A DNA stretch of 64,000 nt from assembly GCA_903904515.1 (NCBI GenBank), contig CAIVCR010000049.1, positions 62,001 to 126,000 on the forward strand. Direction: 5' to 3'. The notes below the pieces were generated by a model. The model was not told where the DNA came from, ran no database searches, and saw only the letters and a list, made by a program, of their open reading frames with translations. The position numbers were made by a program, and so were the translations under genes. Below are positions 20,160-31,220 of this stretch, one piece after another (the stretch's first letter is position 1; each line of letters starts with the position of its first letter). This DNA comes from an uncultured Bacteroidia bacterium. Its GTDB lineage: Bacteria; Bacteroidota; Bacteroidia; Bacteroidales; Prolixibacteraceae.

Positions 20160-23072
20160 ATGGACCGATTTTTAAATCAGGTAGCTAATCATTTGTTTAA
20201 AATACACAATGACAACCTCAACCAGCTAACTCTCGTTTTTCCCAATAGGAGAGGAGGCCTTTTTTTTACAAATTATCTGAATAGATTGGTTACTAAACCA
20301 ATGATTTCGCCTGAAATTATAACAATAAATGAACTGTTTTCAAAACTTTCACCGCTGCATGTCCCCGATCGTTTAAGTCTTATTTTCCGTCTTTATAAGG
20401 TCTATTGCGAATCAACCCGATCAACCGAACTATTTGATGACTTTTATTTTTGGGGAGATATGCTTATCAGCGATTTTGACCAGGTAGATAAATACCTTGT
20501 CGATGCACATGAGCTATTTACAAATGTCACTGAATTAAAGGAGATTGACGAGCGCTTTGGCAATTTAAACGATGAAGAGAAAGAGCGACTTGGGAGTTTT
20601 TGGAAAACCCTTTCAGACAGGGAAAAAACACCTAATCAACAGGAGTTCTTGAGACTTTGGGAGGATATCTACGGAGTATACAATAAATTTAAGGTTTCGC
20701 TGCACGCTGAAGGGTTAGCCTATGAAGGGATGTTATACCGTGAGGCGGTCGGACCAACCTTTCAAATTAATACCTCATTATTTGATGGAAAGCACTTTGC
20801 CTTTATCGGATTTAATGCATTGAATCGTTGTGAGGAGGAACTTTTTGAATATCTTCAAAAGAGTGGAAAGGCTCATTTTTATTGGGACTATGACCAATAT
20901 TATTTAGATGATCAAACGCAGGAAGCCGGATATTTCTTACGTAAAAATATGATCAGGTTTCCCCATTCTGAATTTCTTCCGGATTGTAACTCCCTCACTG
21001 ATTGTGCGAAAACGATAAAAATCGTAAATGTTGCTTCCCAGGTTGGACAGGCCCAGGTTGCAGCGAATGAGCTTGTTAATCAATCCGGTGAGGGTCTGAA
21101 TTTTGATGAGACTGCAGTTGTTCTTTGTGATGAAGAGTTATTGTTGCCGATGATAAACGCCCTGCCGGAGAATAATAAAAAGGTAAATGTCACGATGGGT
21201 TATCCGTTAAAAATGACTCCCGTCTTCAGTTTGGTTACCCAACTTATTGCATTGCAGAAAAATTTCCGAAGGGAGGGTGATGAGCTTACTTTTTATAACA
21301 AAGACGTGATGCGTTTATTGGCTCATCAGCTAGTGATCGATTTTGAGCCATCTGCCAGTAAAAATCTTACGAACCTGATTTTAGAGAATAATATGATCTA
21401 TTTATCGGGTAAGGATCTGGCCAAAAACAATTTTTTCAAACAACTGTTTTCTGTACCTCAGGATATAATCGGGCTTTCAGATTATTTTCTTGAAATTATC
21501 AGGATGATATTTAAACACTGGCAGCAAAAAGGAGATGATCAAAATGGGATAACAACCCAAACCGGGAAATTGAAGGATCAAAATTCAGCCATTTATTGTG
21601 AATATCTTTATCAATCTTATCTGGCGGTCAATAAACTCAAGGACATTTTAGTCAATGATGGCGCCAGGGTTTTTGGAGCCGAAAATATTGTCTCGAAAGA
21701 GGCATTTTTCAGGTTTCTCAATCAATACCTCAGTGGTCTTACTATACCATTTGATGGTGAACCACTTGAGGGATTGCAGATTATGGGTATTCTTGAAACG
21801 AGAACACTTGATTTCAAAAACCTTATTGTCCTTTCGATGAACGATGGTATCATGCCAAAAATATCTTCCTCTGGATCGTTTATCCCCTATAATTTAAGAA
21901 GGGTCTTTGGCTTACCAACCATTGAGGAGCAAAATGCTATGTATGCCTATTACTTTTATCGGTTGTTGCAACGGGCAGAGAATGTGACCTATGTTTATGA
22001 TTCTGGTGCCAACGGTCTCTTCACCGGAGAAAAAAGTCGTTACCTGTATCAATTGCAGCTGGAATCACCCTTTAAAATCGCTGAAACCAATATGGTGTTC
22101 AACGTGGCACATCTTGCAGTTAAGCCGATCAGTATCGAAAAAGACCACAACGTAATGGTAAGGCTAAATGATTACCTGAACGGAAAAAGGGCATTATCCC
22201 CAAGCGCTATTGATAAATACCTTACCTGTCATTTGCAATTTTATTTCAGATATTCGGCAGGACTTGACGAGCCCGACGAGGTATCCGAAGAAGTAGATGC
22301 GATGATTTTTGGACTTTTGTTTCATGATGCGATGGAAAATATTTATCAACCTTTTATCGGTAAGGTAGTTAAATATGAGGATATTGATTCAATTTTGAAC
22401 AAACATGAATTCCTTACAGAAATTATTAAGGCCTCTTTTTCCAAAGTTTATTTTAAGGGAGATCAACCGACAGCGAAAATTATCCTGACGGGGCGCAACT
22501 GGCTTATCTTTGAAGTGGTGAAAAAATATGTAATTCAATTATTGGTCCTTGACCAGAAACGGACCCCATTTGAAATTGTCGGACTTGAGAAGAAGGTATT
22601 AACAACAATCGCAATCGATAATAAACAGCAAAATGTAAAGATTGGTGGTACCATTGATCGTGTTGATTGCATTGGTGAATCTACGTACATATTTGATTAT
22701 AAGACTGGTAAAGCAGAGCTTAGCTACCCGCTATTGTCATCACTTTTTGACGGGACGAATAAAAACCGGAATAAGGCTGCTTTTCAGACGCTTGTTTATT
22801 CTTATATTTTGCATAAAAACCAACCTGAAATAGAGAAGATATATCCGGGCATTTACTCTTTGCGCGGTATTTTTGATGAGAATTTTGCCCCGGGATTACA
22901 ATCGAAAGAAATCGGCACTAATGCGGTTGAGTTCATCTCAATTTCTGACCAGTTTGAGTTGCTTTTCAGGCAGTTGCTTGAAGAGATATTCAACACCTCG
23001 ATCCCTTTTGAACAGACGACCCTTGAAGAAAATTGTAAATATTGTTCCTACCGCCAAATTTGCAGGAGATGA
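20160..23072 (+). CDS. AddB-like PD-(D/E)XK exonuclease with Fe-S cluster motif
   Basis: 970 aa. The N-terminal half resembles an inactivated helicase (LVFPNRRGGLFF, with no Walker A). The C-terminal nuclease has GGTIDRVD (829-836) and DYKTGK (846-851), giving the catalytic Asp and Lys. Four cysteines (Cys690 in LTCHLQFYF, then Cys959, Cys962 and Cys968 in CKYCSYRQIC) match the AddB-type 4Fe-4S arrangement. It likely works in double-strand break end resection with a RecB/AddA-type helicase, which is not adjacent here. The gene stands alone and converges on trmD with a 6-base gap. Confidence 0.87.
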   Translation: MDRFLNQVANHLFKIHNDNLNQLTLVFPNRRGGLFFTNYLNRLVTKPMISPEIITINELFSKLSPLHVPDRLSLIFRLYKVYCESTRSTELFDDFYFWGDMLISDFDQVDKYLVDAHELFTNVTELKEIDERFGNLNDEEKERLGSFWKTLSDREKTPNQQEFLRLWEDIYGVYNKFKVSLHAEGLAYEGMLYREAVGPTFQINTSLFDGKHFAFIGFNALNRCEEELFEYLQKSGKAHFYWDYDQYYLDDQTQEAGYFLRKNMIRFPHSEFLPDCNSLTDCAKTIKIVNVASQVGQAQVAANELVNQSGEGLNFDETAVVLCDEELLLPMINALPENNKKVNVTMGYPLKMTPVFSLVTQLIALQKNFRREGDELTFYNKDVMRLLAHQLVIDFEPSASKNLTNLILENNMIYLSGKDLAKNNFFKQLFSVPQDIIGLSDYFLEIIRMIFKHWQQKGDDQNGITTQTGKLKDQNSAIYCEYLYQSYLAVNKLKDILVNDGARVFGAENIVSKEAFFRFLNQYLSGLTIPFDGEPLEGLQIMGILETRTLDFKNLIVLSMNDGIMPKISSSGSFIPYNLRRVFGLPTIEEQNAMYAYYFYRLLQRAENVTYVYDSGANGLFTGEKSRYLYQLQLESPFKIAETNMVFNVAHLAVKPISIEKDHNVMVRLNDYLNGKRALSPSAIDKYLTCHLQFYFRYSAGLDEPDEVSEEVDAMIFGLLFHDAMENIYQPFIGKVVKYEDIDSILNKHEFLTEIIKASFSKVYFKGDQPTAKIILTGRNWLIFEVVKKYVIQLLVLDQKRTPFEIVGLEKKVLTTIAIDNKQQNVKIGGTIDRVDCIGESTYIFDYKTGKAELSYPLLSSLFDGTNKNRNKAAFQTLVYSYILHKNQPEIEKIYPGIYSLRGIFDENFAPGLQSKEIGTNAVEFISISDQFELLFRQLLEEIFNTSIPFEQTTLEENCKYCSYRQICRR

Positions 23073-23078
23073 TCGGGA

Positions 23079-23759
23079 CTACTCGTTAGAAAGTAAATCG
23101 GGCCGGATCTTTTTTGTCCGTTCATAGGCCTGATCGTGCTTCCAGTCATCGATCAGCTGATCGTTCCCTGAAAGGAGGATGTCAGGCACGCGCCACCCTT
23201 TATATTCCGCAGGTCGGGTATAGACTGGCGGAGTCAGTAATCCATCCTGAAATGAGTCAGTAAGGGCAGAGGTCTCGTCCGATAAAACTCCGGGGATCAA
23301 TCTTACAATGGCATCGGCCACAATGGCTGCTGCTAATTCTCCTCCTGTTAAGACATAATCGCCAATCGATAATTCCATAGTAATCAGGTTATCACGCACG
23401 CGTTGATCTACTCCTTTATAATGCCCACACAAAAGGATCAGATTTTTTTTAAGTGACAACTGATTCGCGTCACGCTGAACAAACTGTCTGGCATCAGGAG
23501 TTAAAAAAATGACCTCATCATATTCGCGCTCGCTTTTTAATTCACTTATTGCCCTGTCGATAGGTTCAATTAACATAACCATTCCGGCACCCTTACTAAA
23601 GGCATAGTCGTCTACCCGCTTGTGTTTGTCGGTGGACCAATCGCGGATATTATGAATGTAAATCTCCGCCAACCCTTTATCCTTTGCCCTTTTCAGAATC
23701 GAATGGTTAAAGGGGCTCTCCAGCAATTCAGGTACGACAGTCAGAATATCGATTCGCAT
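23079..23759 (-). CDS. trmD: tRNA (guanine-37-N1)-methyltransferase
   Basis: 226 aa SPOUT methyltransferase that methylates G37 next to the anticodon. Motifs: [11 protein letters not shown] start, [24 protein letters not shown], and [14 protein letters not shown], which builds the trefoil knot and SAM pocket. Length is normal for the family. It has a run of twelve A directly upstream of ATG on its own strand. In many bacteria trmD sits with rimM and rplS; here it stands apart. Confidence 0.97.
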   Translation of the reverse strand: MRIDILTVVPELLESPFNHSILKRAKDKGLAEIYIHNIRDWSTDKHKRVDDYAFSKGAGMVMLIEPIDRAISELKSEREYDEVIFLTPDARQFVQRDANQLSLKKNLILLCGHYKGVDQRVRDNLITMELSIGDYVLTGGELAAAIVADAIVRLIPGVLSDETSALTDSFQDGLLTPPVYTRPAEYKGWRVPDILLSGNDQLIDDWKHDQAYERTKKIRPDLLSNE

Positions 23760-23833
23760 TTTTTTTTTTTACAAAAGTATCATTCCCTGTCGATCTTCAT
23801 AATTGGAATAGTTGAATAATTTAATTTGAATAA

Positions 23834-24061
23834 GATAATCTTCTGACAGTAAAAGGTGGTTCTGAAGAAAAAGCAGCAGAGGAGGAGAAATACCTGACCA
23901 GAGAGTTTGGATTAAAAAGCTTTATCAGACGCTTTTCTGTTCCCAAAACTGTCGATACCGAACTCATTCGTGCCACCTTTTTGAATGGTATATTAACGAT
24001 TAATATTCCTAAAAAGGAGGAGGTTAAAGAAAAGGAACCTAAAGATATAATAATCAATTAA
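23834..24061 (+). pseudogene. Truncated Hsp20/alpha-crystallin small heat shock gene, C-terminal remnant
   Basis: Reading from 23834 gives about 75 codons: DNLLTVKGG..., then YLTREFGLKSFIRRFSVPKTVDTELIRATFLNGILTINIPKKEE and a charged tail. This is the second half of the alpha-crystallin domain, including the REFG...F.RRF strand, the LNGILTI strand and the C-terminal IPK motif. The preceding in-frame codon is TAA and no ATG, GTG or TTG opens the frame before it, so the first half (about 65 residues in an intact protein) is missing. The ORF track lists only an opposite-strand shadow here. The break lies next to the trmD start, suggesting deletion. I see no transcription signal for it. Confidence 0.8.
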
Positions 24062-24091
24062 ATTTCTATTGTTTTAAATGTCAGTATGTTA

Positions 24092-24122
24092 ATGGGGTTG
24101 CAGTGATCTTCTGCAGCCCCAT
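24092..24122 (+). terminator. Stem-loop after the hsp20 remnant
   Basis: ATGGGGTTGCAG and CTGCAGCCCCAT form a 12-base stem with one G-T pair and a 7-base loop. No T-run follows, so it is a weak terminator at best; it may be a relic of the former hsp20 gene end. Confidence 0.4.
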
Positions 24123-24155
24123 GCTTATTTAGAGCTAAAATATGTTTTGGAATTA

Positions 24156-24187
24156 GTTGAGGATTAGCAAGTAAATATCTATTTTCG
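24156..24187 (+). promoter_or_regulatory. Candidate promoter of the DUF349 gene
   Basis: GTTG, 20 bases, then TATTTTCG: one mismatch in each box to the Bacteroidota TTTG / TAnnTTTG promoter with acceptable spacing. It would start transcription about 45 bases before ATG 24240. Confidence 0.4.
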
Positions 24188-24239
24188 TGAAAAATAATAT
24201 TGTATACATCCTGGCTTAATCGCCGTAACGAAATTGCAG

Positions 24240-26471
24240 ATGGAATCTAACGAATTGAAAAAAAGCGCAGCATCCGATGAGACAGAGTTGCTAAAAAATG
24301 ATGGAGTGATGTCTGAGGAGTTGACTCTTAAGAGTGCAGACCTTGAAAATGAATTGCCTGTTGAAGAGGTCGAAACTTCTTCGGTTAATTTATCAGAATC
24401 TTTGGCAGATCCTGTCCAAATGGATAATGGTTCCAGTGAAGAAATAGAGGAACCTGAGGCTGCGGTTCAAGTTCCCGAAACCAATCTGATTACGGAGAAA
24501 AAAGCAAAAGTTAAAGATTCCAAAGCTATCGTCATTGAAGATAATGTTGATACAACCGCAACTGATAGTGATGCAAACGAGGTAGTCCTTACATTGGATG
24601 CTATTCCATTACCGGTTTTGGAAGTTGCAGAAACAGCCGAAACTATTTTGATAGACCAGATTGTCCAGGTTGCAACAGGATCGGATGATGATGATGATCT
24701 TTTCAGTGAGGGTGAACCTGATGCCCATACGATTCCAATACATGATTATTCTTCATATAGCAAAGTTCAGTTAGTCAATACGTTAAGAAAATTATTGGCT
24801 GAAGGTACTGCAGAGGAGATCAGACCGCATGCTGAAGCGATTAAAGGATGTTTCTATAAGATTAGAAACAGTGAAATTCAGGAGCAAAAGCAAGCTTTTA
24901 CGGCGGAGGGGAACGATGAGGAATTATTTGAACCACTCGAAGATTCGGATGAAGCTGATTTGAAGGACCTTCTCAGGGAATACAAAAATCTTCGAGCCGA
25001 GTTAAACAAAAAGCAGGAGGCCGTAAAAGAAGAGAATTACCATAAGAAACTTTCTATTATTGAGGAGATTAAATCTTTAATCAATAGTGAGGAGTCGATA
25101 AATATGACTTTTCAGGAGTTCAATAATCTTCAGGACAAGTGGAAAAGTATTGGACAGGTACCTCAAACAAAGGTTAAAGATTTGTGGGAGAATTATCATT
25201 ACAATGTTGAATTATTCTATGATTTTGTAAAAATCAACCGTGAACTGCGTGATCTTGACCTGCGCAGAAATATGGATGAAAAATTTAAGCTGTGTATCAA
25301 AGCTGAGGAACTTGCTGGAGCGGGCGATGCTGAGGCACTCTCAACTTTCAGGGAGCTTCAAAAGCTTCATGAGTCGTGGCGTGAAATTGGTCCTGTGCCC
25401 CGTGAAAGCAAACAAGAGCTTTGGGAGCGCTTTAAATTGGCCACAACCACTATTAATAAGCGTTATCAGCTCTTCTTTGAACAAGAGCGCTCAACTCAGA
25501 AGGAGCAACTTCAAAAGAAGGTTGAGCTTTGTGAATTGGCAGAACAATACTGCGGGTTTACTTCAGATAATCCACGTGAGTGGAATGATATTACTGAAAA
25601 AGTGATCGCTTTACAGGAGGCATGGAAGAATTCGGGTTTTGGTCCACGCAAGGAAAATGCAAAAGTATGGGAGCGTTTCAGGGCTGCAAATGATTTGTTT
25701 TTTCAGAATAAACGTAATTTCTGGAATAAAAGTAAGGATCAGCTCAATAAAAACCTCTCGCTTAAATTGGAAATTTGCGACCAGGCTGAAAAATTAAAGG
25801 AATCGGATGACTGGAAAGCTACTACAGATAAGCTAATTGCACTTCAGAAAAAATGGAAAGAGGTAGGCGCGGTTCCTCGCAAACAATCGGAGTTAATCTG
25901 GAAACGGTTCAGAAGTGCCTGTGATGAGTTTTTTAATCGTAAAACCACCCATTTTTCAGGGGTAACAGGTGATCAGGATGAAAATTACAAGGCGAAGAAA
26001 GCATTAATTGCCGAGATTGAAGGATTTAAACCTACAGGAATTCCGAAAGAGGATATTGAAGTACTCAAGAAATTTCAGGAACGGTGGTCCGACATTGGTT
26101 TTGTCCCATTTCGTAAAAAAGAGGAGTTGCAAGCCCGCTACCATGCTTTAATTGATGGCCATTTTGATCAGCTTAAACTCGATGATCAGGATATGGGGCT
26201 TTATAAATTCAAGAGTAAAATTGAACATTTAGCCTCCCAGCAACGCGGATGGGCGAAGATAAATATGGAACGTGACAGGTGTGCGCAACATCTGAAACAA
26301 CTTGAGAATGATATCAATACATTAGCCAATAATGTTGGATTTTTTGGTACCAGCAAAGGGGCACAGTCTCTCATTCAAGGAGTAAATGTCCAGATGGAAA
26401 AAATTAAGGTTCAGATTGATTATCTCAAAGAAAAACTGAAGATCATCGATTCCCAGGAGGAGGTAAATTAA
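24240..26471 (+). CDS. DUF349 repeat protein
   Basis: 743 aa from ATG 24240 (the track's TTG lies two codons earlier). An acidic, low-complexity N-terminal part (about 1-170) is followed by repeated DUF349 helical units with the signature W.(E/S)IG.VP, then (L)WERF: seen at DKWKSIGQVPQTKVKDLWENY, SWREIGPVPRESKQELWERF, AWKNSGFGPRKENAKVWERF, KWKEVGAVPRKQSELIWKRF and RWSDIGFVPFRKKEELQARY. A coiled coil closes the protein. DUF349 proteins are widespread in Bacteroidota with no firm function; an RNA or ribosome-related role has been suggested. I do not assign one. Confidence 0.88.
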   Translation: MESNELKKSAASDETELLKNDGVMSEELTLKSADLENELPVEEVETSSVNLSESLADPVQMDNGSSEEIEEPEAAVQVPETNLITEKKAKVKDSKAIVIEDNVDTTATDSDANEVVLTLDAIPLPVLEVAETAETILIDQIVQVATGSDDDDDLFSEGEPDAHTIPIHDYSSYSKVQLVNTLRKLLAEGTAEEIRPHAEAIKGCFYKIRNSEIQEQKQAFTAEGNDEELFEPLEDSDEADLKDLLREYKNLRAELNKKQEAVKEENYHKKLSIIEEIKSLINSEESINMTFQEFNNLQDKWKSIGQVPQTKVKDLWENYHYNVELFYDFVKINRELRDLDLRRNMDEKFKLCIKAEELAGAGDAEALSTFRELQKLHESWREIGPVPRESKQELWERFKLATTTINKRYQLFFEQERSTQKEQLQKKVELCELAEQYCGFTSDNPREWNDITEKVIALQEAWKNSGFGPRKENAKVWERFRAANDLFFQNKRNFWNKSKDQLNKNLSLKLEICDQAEKLKESDDWKATTDKLIALQKKWKEVGAVPRKQSELIWKRFRSACDEFFNRKTTHFSGVTGDQDENYKAKKALIAEIEGFKPTGIPKEDIEVLKKFQERWSDIGFVPFRKKEELQARYHALIDGHFDQLKLDDQDMGLYKFKSKIEHLASQQRGWAKINMERDRCAQHLKQLENDINTLANNVGFFGTSKGAQSLIQGVNVQMEKIKVQIDYLKEKLKIIDSQEEVN

Positions 26472-26487
26472 TGTTTCCCTTGTGGTG

Positions 26488-26543
26488 AAAAGTGGTCCGG
26501 GCCCGACTTGTTTAATTCATGAACACGTTGGGCCCTGACTTTT
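26488..26543 (+). terminator. Imperfect inverted repeat after the DUF349 gene, possible terminator
   Basis: AAAAGT...GGGCCC pairs with GGGCCC...ACTTTT across a loop that itself holds GTT/AAC arms. It ends in TTTT and lies 17 bases after the stop. The stem has a bulge, so strength is uncertain. Confidence 0.5.
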
Positions 26544-26621
26544 CATAACAGGAATGTAACCTAATATTAATCATTGTATGGCAGGTTTACGATTAAAATT
26601 CGTTACTTTGCAAACTTTTAG

Positions 26622-28250
<1,629 letters not shown>

Positions 28251-28270
28251 AAATACGATCATATCAATTT

Positions 28271-30211
28271 ATGGATAAAAATACGATTACAGGCCTCGCC
28301 CTGATCTTTCTAATTCTGATCACATTCAGTTATTTTAATAAACCGTCGCAAAGCGAAATTGAATCTGCACAGCGGCAAACCGATTCAATTGTTCAGGTCA
28401 ATGAGAATGCCCGTCAGGCTGAATTAAAGGCAAAAGAGGCTGATCTGGCCATCAAGGCGACAACTGCTGCTACTTCTGTCGATAGTACGGGCAAATCTCT
28501 GGTAAACAATGAACTGAAAAACCTTTACGGAGTATTCTCTGAAGCTGTAAAAGGAACTGAACATTTTACTACACTGGAAAATAATCTGATGAAAGTCAGA
28601 GTTTCGAATAAAGGTGGAAAAATATACTCAGTTGAATTAAAGGGCTATAAACGGTTTAATGGTGAGCCACTTGTCCTTTTTGAAGGCGACAAAAACCGTT
28701 TTGGTTTAAATTTCTTTTCGCAAAATAAGAGTATTCAAACAGACCAGTTCTACTTTGTCCCATCTGTCACTGATACCCTTTTAATGGTATCGGGCGGTAC
28801 AGTTTCAAAAGGGAAAGAGGGTCGTGAAAAGTTTAACAAAGAGGGGAAGGCCGGAGCTAAATCACTCACAATGCGTCTTGATGCAGCTAATGGTGTTCTG
28901 GTTGAATACACCTATACGTTAAAGCATAACTCCTTTATGGTTGGGTTTGATATTCATACGGCCGGTCTTAAAAATGTGATGGGAGCCAATTCTAATTACA
29001 TTAATTTTGCCTGGACAATGGAATTGCCCCGGCAGGAGAAAGTTTCAAAATTTGGAGAAGATAATTATGCCACCAGCTATTTCAAATACTTTAAGGACGA
29101 AGTTGATAAGATCGCCCCAACCAAATCTGAAACAAAACCTCTGACAACGAAAGTCGAATGGGTCAGTTTTAAGACGTTGTTCTTCTCTTCGGCATTGATA
29201 GCTACCGACAAAGCCTTCCTTAATGGCCAGGTAAGTACAAAGAAAAGGGATAAAGATCCTGCTTACGTTTCTGACATGAGTGCCGATCTGACCATCCCAC
29301 TGGATAATTCAGGAAGCGAAACTTTTCCAGCCCGGTTTTATTTTGGACCTAATCAATACAATACACTTAAGCAATATGACATCAAGTTGGAAGAGGAGTT
29401 GTCGCTGGGTTGGACTGTAATTGGTTGGGTGAATAAGTACATCATCATTCCTGCATTCGATTTTCTTCGCAGATACATTGGAAATTTTGGGTTAATTATT
29501 TTATTGTTAACTATTTACGTTAAGCTCATTGTTGCTCCTTTTACCTACAAATCGTATATTTCTCAGGCTAAAATGAGGCTGTTAAAGCCTGAAATTGAAG
29601 AGATTCAGAAGAAATTCGGGGAGGATAAAAAGATGGAGTCGCAGCAGGCTGTTATGGCACTCTACAAAAAGGCCGGTGTAAATCCGATGGGAGGTTGTTT
29701 ACCGATGCTCTTTCAGATGCCTATTCTGGTGGCCATGTTTTACTTTTTCCCGATTTCCATCGAACTAAGACAGCAAAGCTTCCTTTGGGCGCATGACCTT
29801 TCTTCTTTTGATTCAATTGCAACCCTTCCCTTTGAAATACCCTGGTATGGAAGTCACGTAAGCTTATTCTGTTTGTTAATGACTGTTACCAATATCCTTT
29901 ATGTGAAGTATAACAACGAAATGAGCTCGGCCGGAACACAGCAGATGCCAGGAATGAAAACGATGATGTATATGATGCCTGTGATGTTCCTCTTTATCTT
30001 CAACAGTTATGCATCCGGCCTAAGCTTGTACTACTTCCTTTCACTGGTCTTTACATTTGTTCAGATGTTTATCTTTAAAAAGCTGGTCAACGAAGATGCC
30101 ATCCATGCTCAGTTGAAGGCCAAACAAAAAATGCCGGTTACGAAATCGAAATTCCAGTCAAGACTTGAGGAGATGTCCAAACAACGCAATGTTCCTCAAA
30201 AGAAAAAATAA
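28271..30211 (+). CDS. yidC: Membrane protein insertase
   Basis: 646 aa. An N-terminal membrane anchor (ITGLALIFLILITFSYF), a large periplasmic domain (about 60-370), then the conserved insertase core starting at FLRRYIGNFGLIILLLTIYVKLIVAPFTYKSY, with the GCLPMLFQMPILVAMFYF and ASGLSLYYFLSL segments and a basic tail. It inserts membrane proteins with or without SecYEG. Length is typical for Bacteroidota YidC. A strong terminator follows. Confidence 0.97.
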   Translation: MDKNTITGLALIFLILITFSYFNKPSQSEIESAQRQTDSIVQVNENARQAELKAKEADLAIKATTAATSVDSTGKSLVNNELKNLYGVFSEAVKGTEHFTTLENNLMKVRVSNKGGKIYSVELKGYKRFNGEPLVLFEGDKNRFGLNFFSQNKSIQTDQFYFVPSVTDTLLMVSGGTVSKGKEGREKFNKEGKAGAKSLTMRLDAANGVLVEYTYTLKHNSFMVGFDIHTAGLKNVMGANSNYINFAWTMELPRQEKVSKFGEDNYATSYFKYFKDEVDKIAPTKSETKPLTTKVEWVSFKTLFFSSALIATDKAFLNGQVSTKKRDKDPAYVSDMSADLTIPLDNSGSETFPARFYFGPNQYNTLKQYDIKLEEELSLGWTVIGWVNKYIIIPAFDFLRRYIGNFGLIILLLTIYVKLIVAPFTYKSYISQAKMRLLKPEIEEIQKKFGEDKKMESQQAVMALYKKAGVNPMGGCLPMLFQMPILVAMFYFFPISIELRQQSFLWAHDLSSFDSIATLPFEIPWYGSHVSLFCLLMTVTNILYVKYNNEMSSAGTQQMPGMKTMMYMMPVMFLFIFNSYASGLSLYYFLSLVFTFVQMFIFKKLVNEDAIHAQLKAKQKMPVTKSKFQSRLEEMSKQRNVPQKKK

Positions 30212-30230
30212 GCAAATATTAAATTCATAA

Positions 30231-30265
30231 AAAAAAGCTGTTCCATTTTTGGAGCAGCTTTTTTT
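30231..30265. terminator. Terminator between yidC and the convergent lipA operon
   Basis: AAAAAAGCTGTTCC pairs with GGAGCAGCTTTTTT (one G-T pair) and ends in seven T. The A-run upstream makes it usable in both directions. A second, weaker dyad (CAGAATTTT / AAAATTCTG, 30294-30336) lies next to it. Confidence 0.88.
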
Positions 30266-30347
30266 GTGAATATAAGAATAAAAAAGTTTGAAGCAGAATT
30301 TTCAGAATTAGAGAATAAACAGAATAAAAAATTCTGATGCTGACAAT

Positions 30348-30530
30348 TTACAATTTAATTCCAAGCTCCTCCATACAAGCATTGCACAGACATTCATCAT
30401 AATGGGAGGCGATATATTCCAGTGTTTCTTCTGAAAGAGGAAGATCAAAACAGGGACAATGGGGGGTTCCGGTACAAACATGCAGATTGCTGCACCGTGC
30501 ACACGCTGTGGGGTCAAATCGTGAATACAT
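30348..30530 (-). CDS. Small cysteine-rich CWC-type protein
   Basis: 60 aa from ATG 30530; the longer track ORF adds an upstream extension that overlaps the reductase gene and looks non-coding. Cysteines form pairs: CARC, C, CPC, then CLCNAC, with the pattern seen in the cysteine-rich CWC family (C..C, later CWC, then CLC..C). Such a layout suggests zinc binding. The first CWC is CPC here. It follows the reductase gene by 19 bases and ends the lipA operon. Function unknown. Confidence 0.7.
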   Translation of the reverse strand: MYSRFDPTACARCSNLHVCTGTPHCPCFDLPLSEETLEYIASHYDECLCNACMEELGIKL

Positions 30531-30549
30531 CGCTGAAAAACAGGTTAAA

Positions 30550-31209
30550 TTAAAAAAATACCTCAGTCCGGATATTCTCCGGCTGAATACCGTTTTGCTC
30601 AAGAAGCTCTGTTACTTCATTTACCATGTGTGAGTTTCCGCAGATATAAAAAATTGAATCTTTTCTGATTCCATTATCCCTGAGGTATTGCGTCACCCGT
30701 CCATAAAAATTCTCCCCATGTTCACGGGAGGTGCAAAGATGGTAGTTGTCTTCCAGATAATCTGCAGAATCGTATGCTTCATAACCATGTCTTACGCCAT
30801 GAACGACCTCATAATCAAGATTAGTATTCGATTGGATAATACTGTGAAACGGTGAAATTCCAGTTCCGGTAGCAATAAATGTATAATGTTTGTTTTCAAC
30901 TGGCTGAATATCTCTCAGGACAAAAAAACCAAATGGACCTGTAATTTCAACTTTTGTTCCGATTTTTAGGTATTTTAACTCCCTTGAAACTTCACCATTA
31001 TCAACCTCCTTAATTAACAAGTCAACAGTTAATGAATCCTCGGCACTATAGATTGAATACTCACGTGCCTTATATTTCCCAGGTACATTCAGCACCAGGT
31101 ATTGGCCTGCCTTGAATTCAAAATCACCCTTTTCCAAACTCAGAACGTAAGTTGATTCTGTCAGATTCCTGATTCCAAGGATTTTACTATAGGTTATTTT
31201 TTTTTTCAC
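30550..31209 (-). CDS. Ferredoxin/flavodoxin-NADP reductase-like flavoprotein
   Basis: 219 aa. An FAD domain with the REYSIYS motif (RxYS), then an NAD(P) domain with GTGISPFHS and FYICGNSHMVNEV, ending in EVFF, the aromatic C-terminus typical of bacterial Fpr enzymes. It moves electrons between NADPH and a ferredoxin or flavodoxin. Start is GTG 31209; no in-frame ATG precedes it. It begins 11 bases after lipA, whose radical SAM reaction needs low-potential electrons, so this reductase may help supply them; that link is inferred. Confidence 0.85.
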   Translation of the reverse strand: MKKKITYSKILGIRNLTESTYVLSLEKGDFEFKAGQYLVLNVPGKYKAREYSIYSAEDSLTVDLLIKEVDNGEVSRELKYLKIGTKVEITGPFGFFVLRDIQPVENKHYTFIATGTGISPFHSIIQSNTNLDYEVVHGVRHGYEAYDSADYLEDNYHLCTSREHGENFYGRVTQYLRDNGIRKDSIFYICGNSHMVNEVTELLEQNGIQPENIRTEVFF

Positions 31210-31220
31210 TTTATAACCAC

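Noticed and set aside
23760-23772. T-run beside trmD as a terminator
   Set aside because: No hairpin precedes it and it lies directly upstream of the trmD start on the minus strand, where it reads as an A-rich leader.
23821-24057. 78-codon minus-strand ORF between trmD and the DUF349 gene
   Set aside because: It is antisense to a clear Hsp20 C-terminal reading frame on the plus strand, which explains the sequence better.
30531-30602. N-terminal extension of the cysteine-rich small ORF
   Set aside because: It overlaps the reductase gene and lacks family similarity; ATG 30530 gives a compact CWC-type protein.
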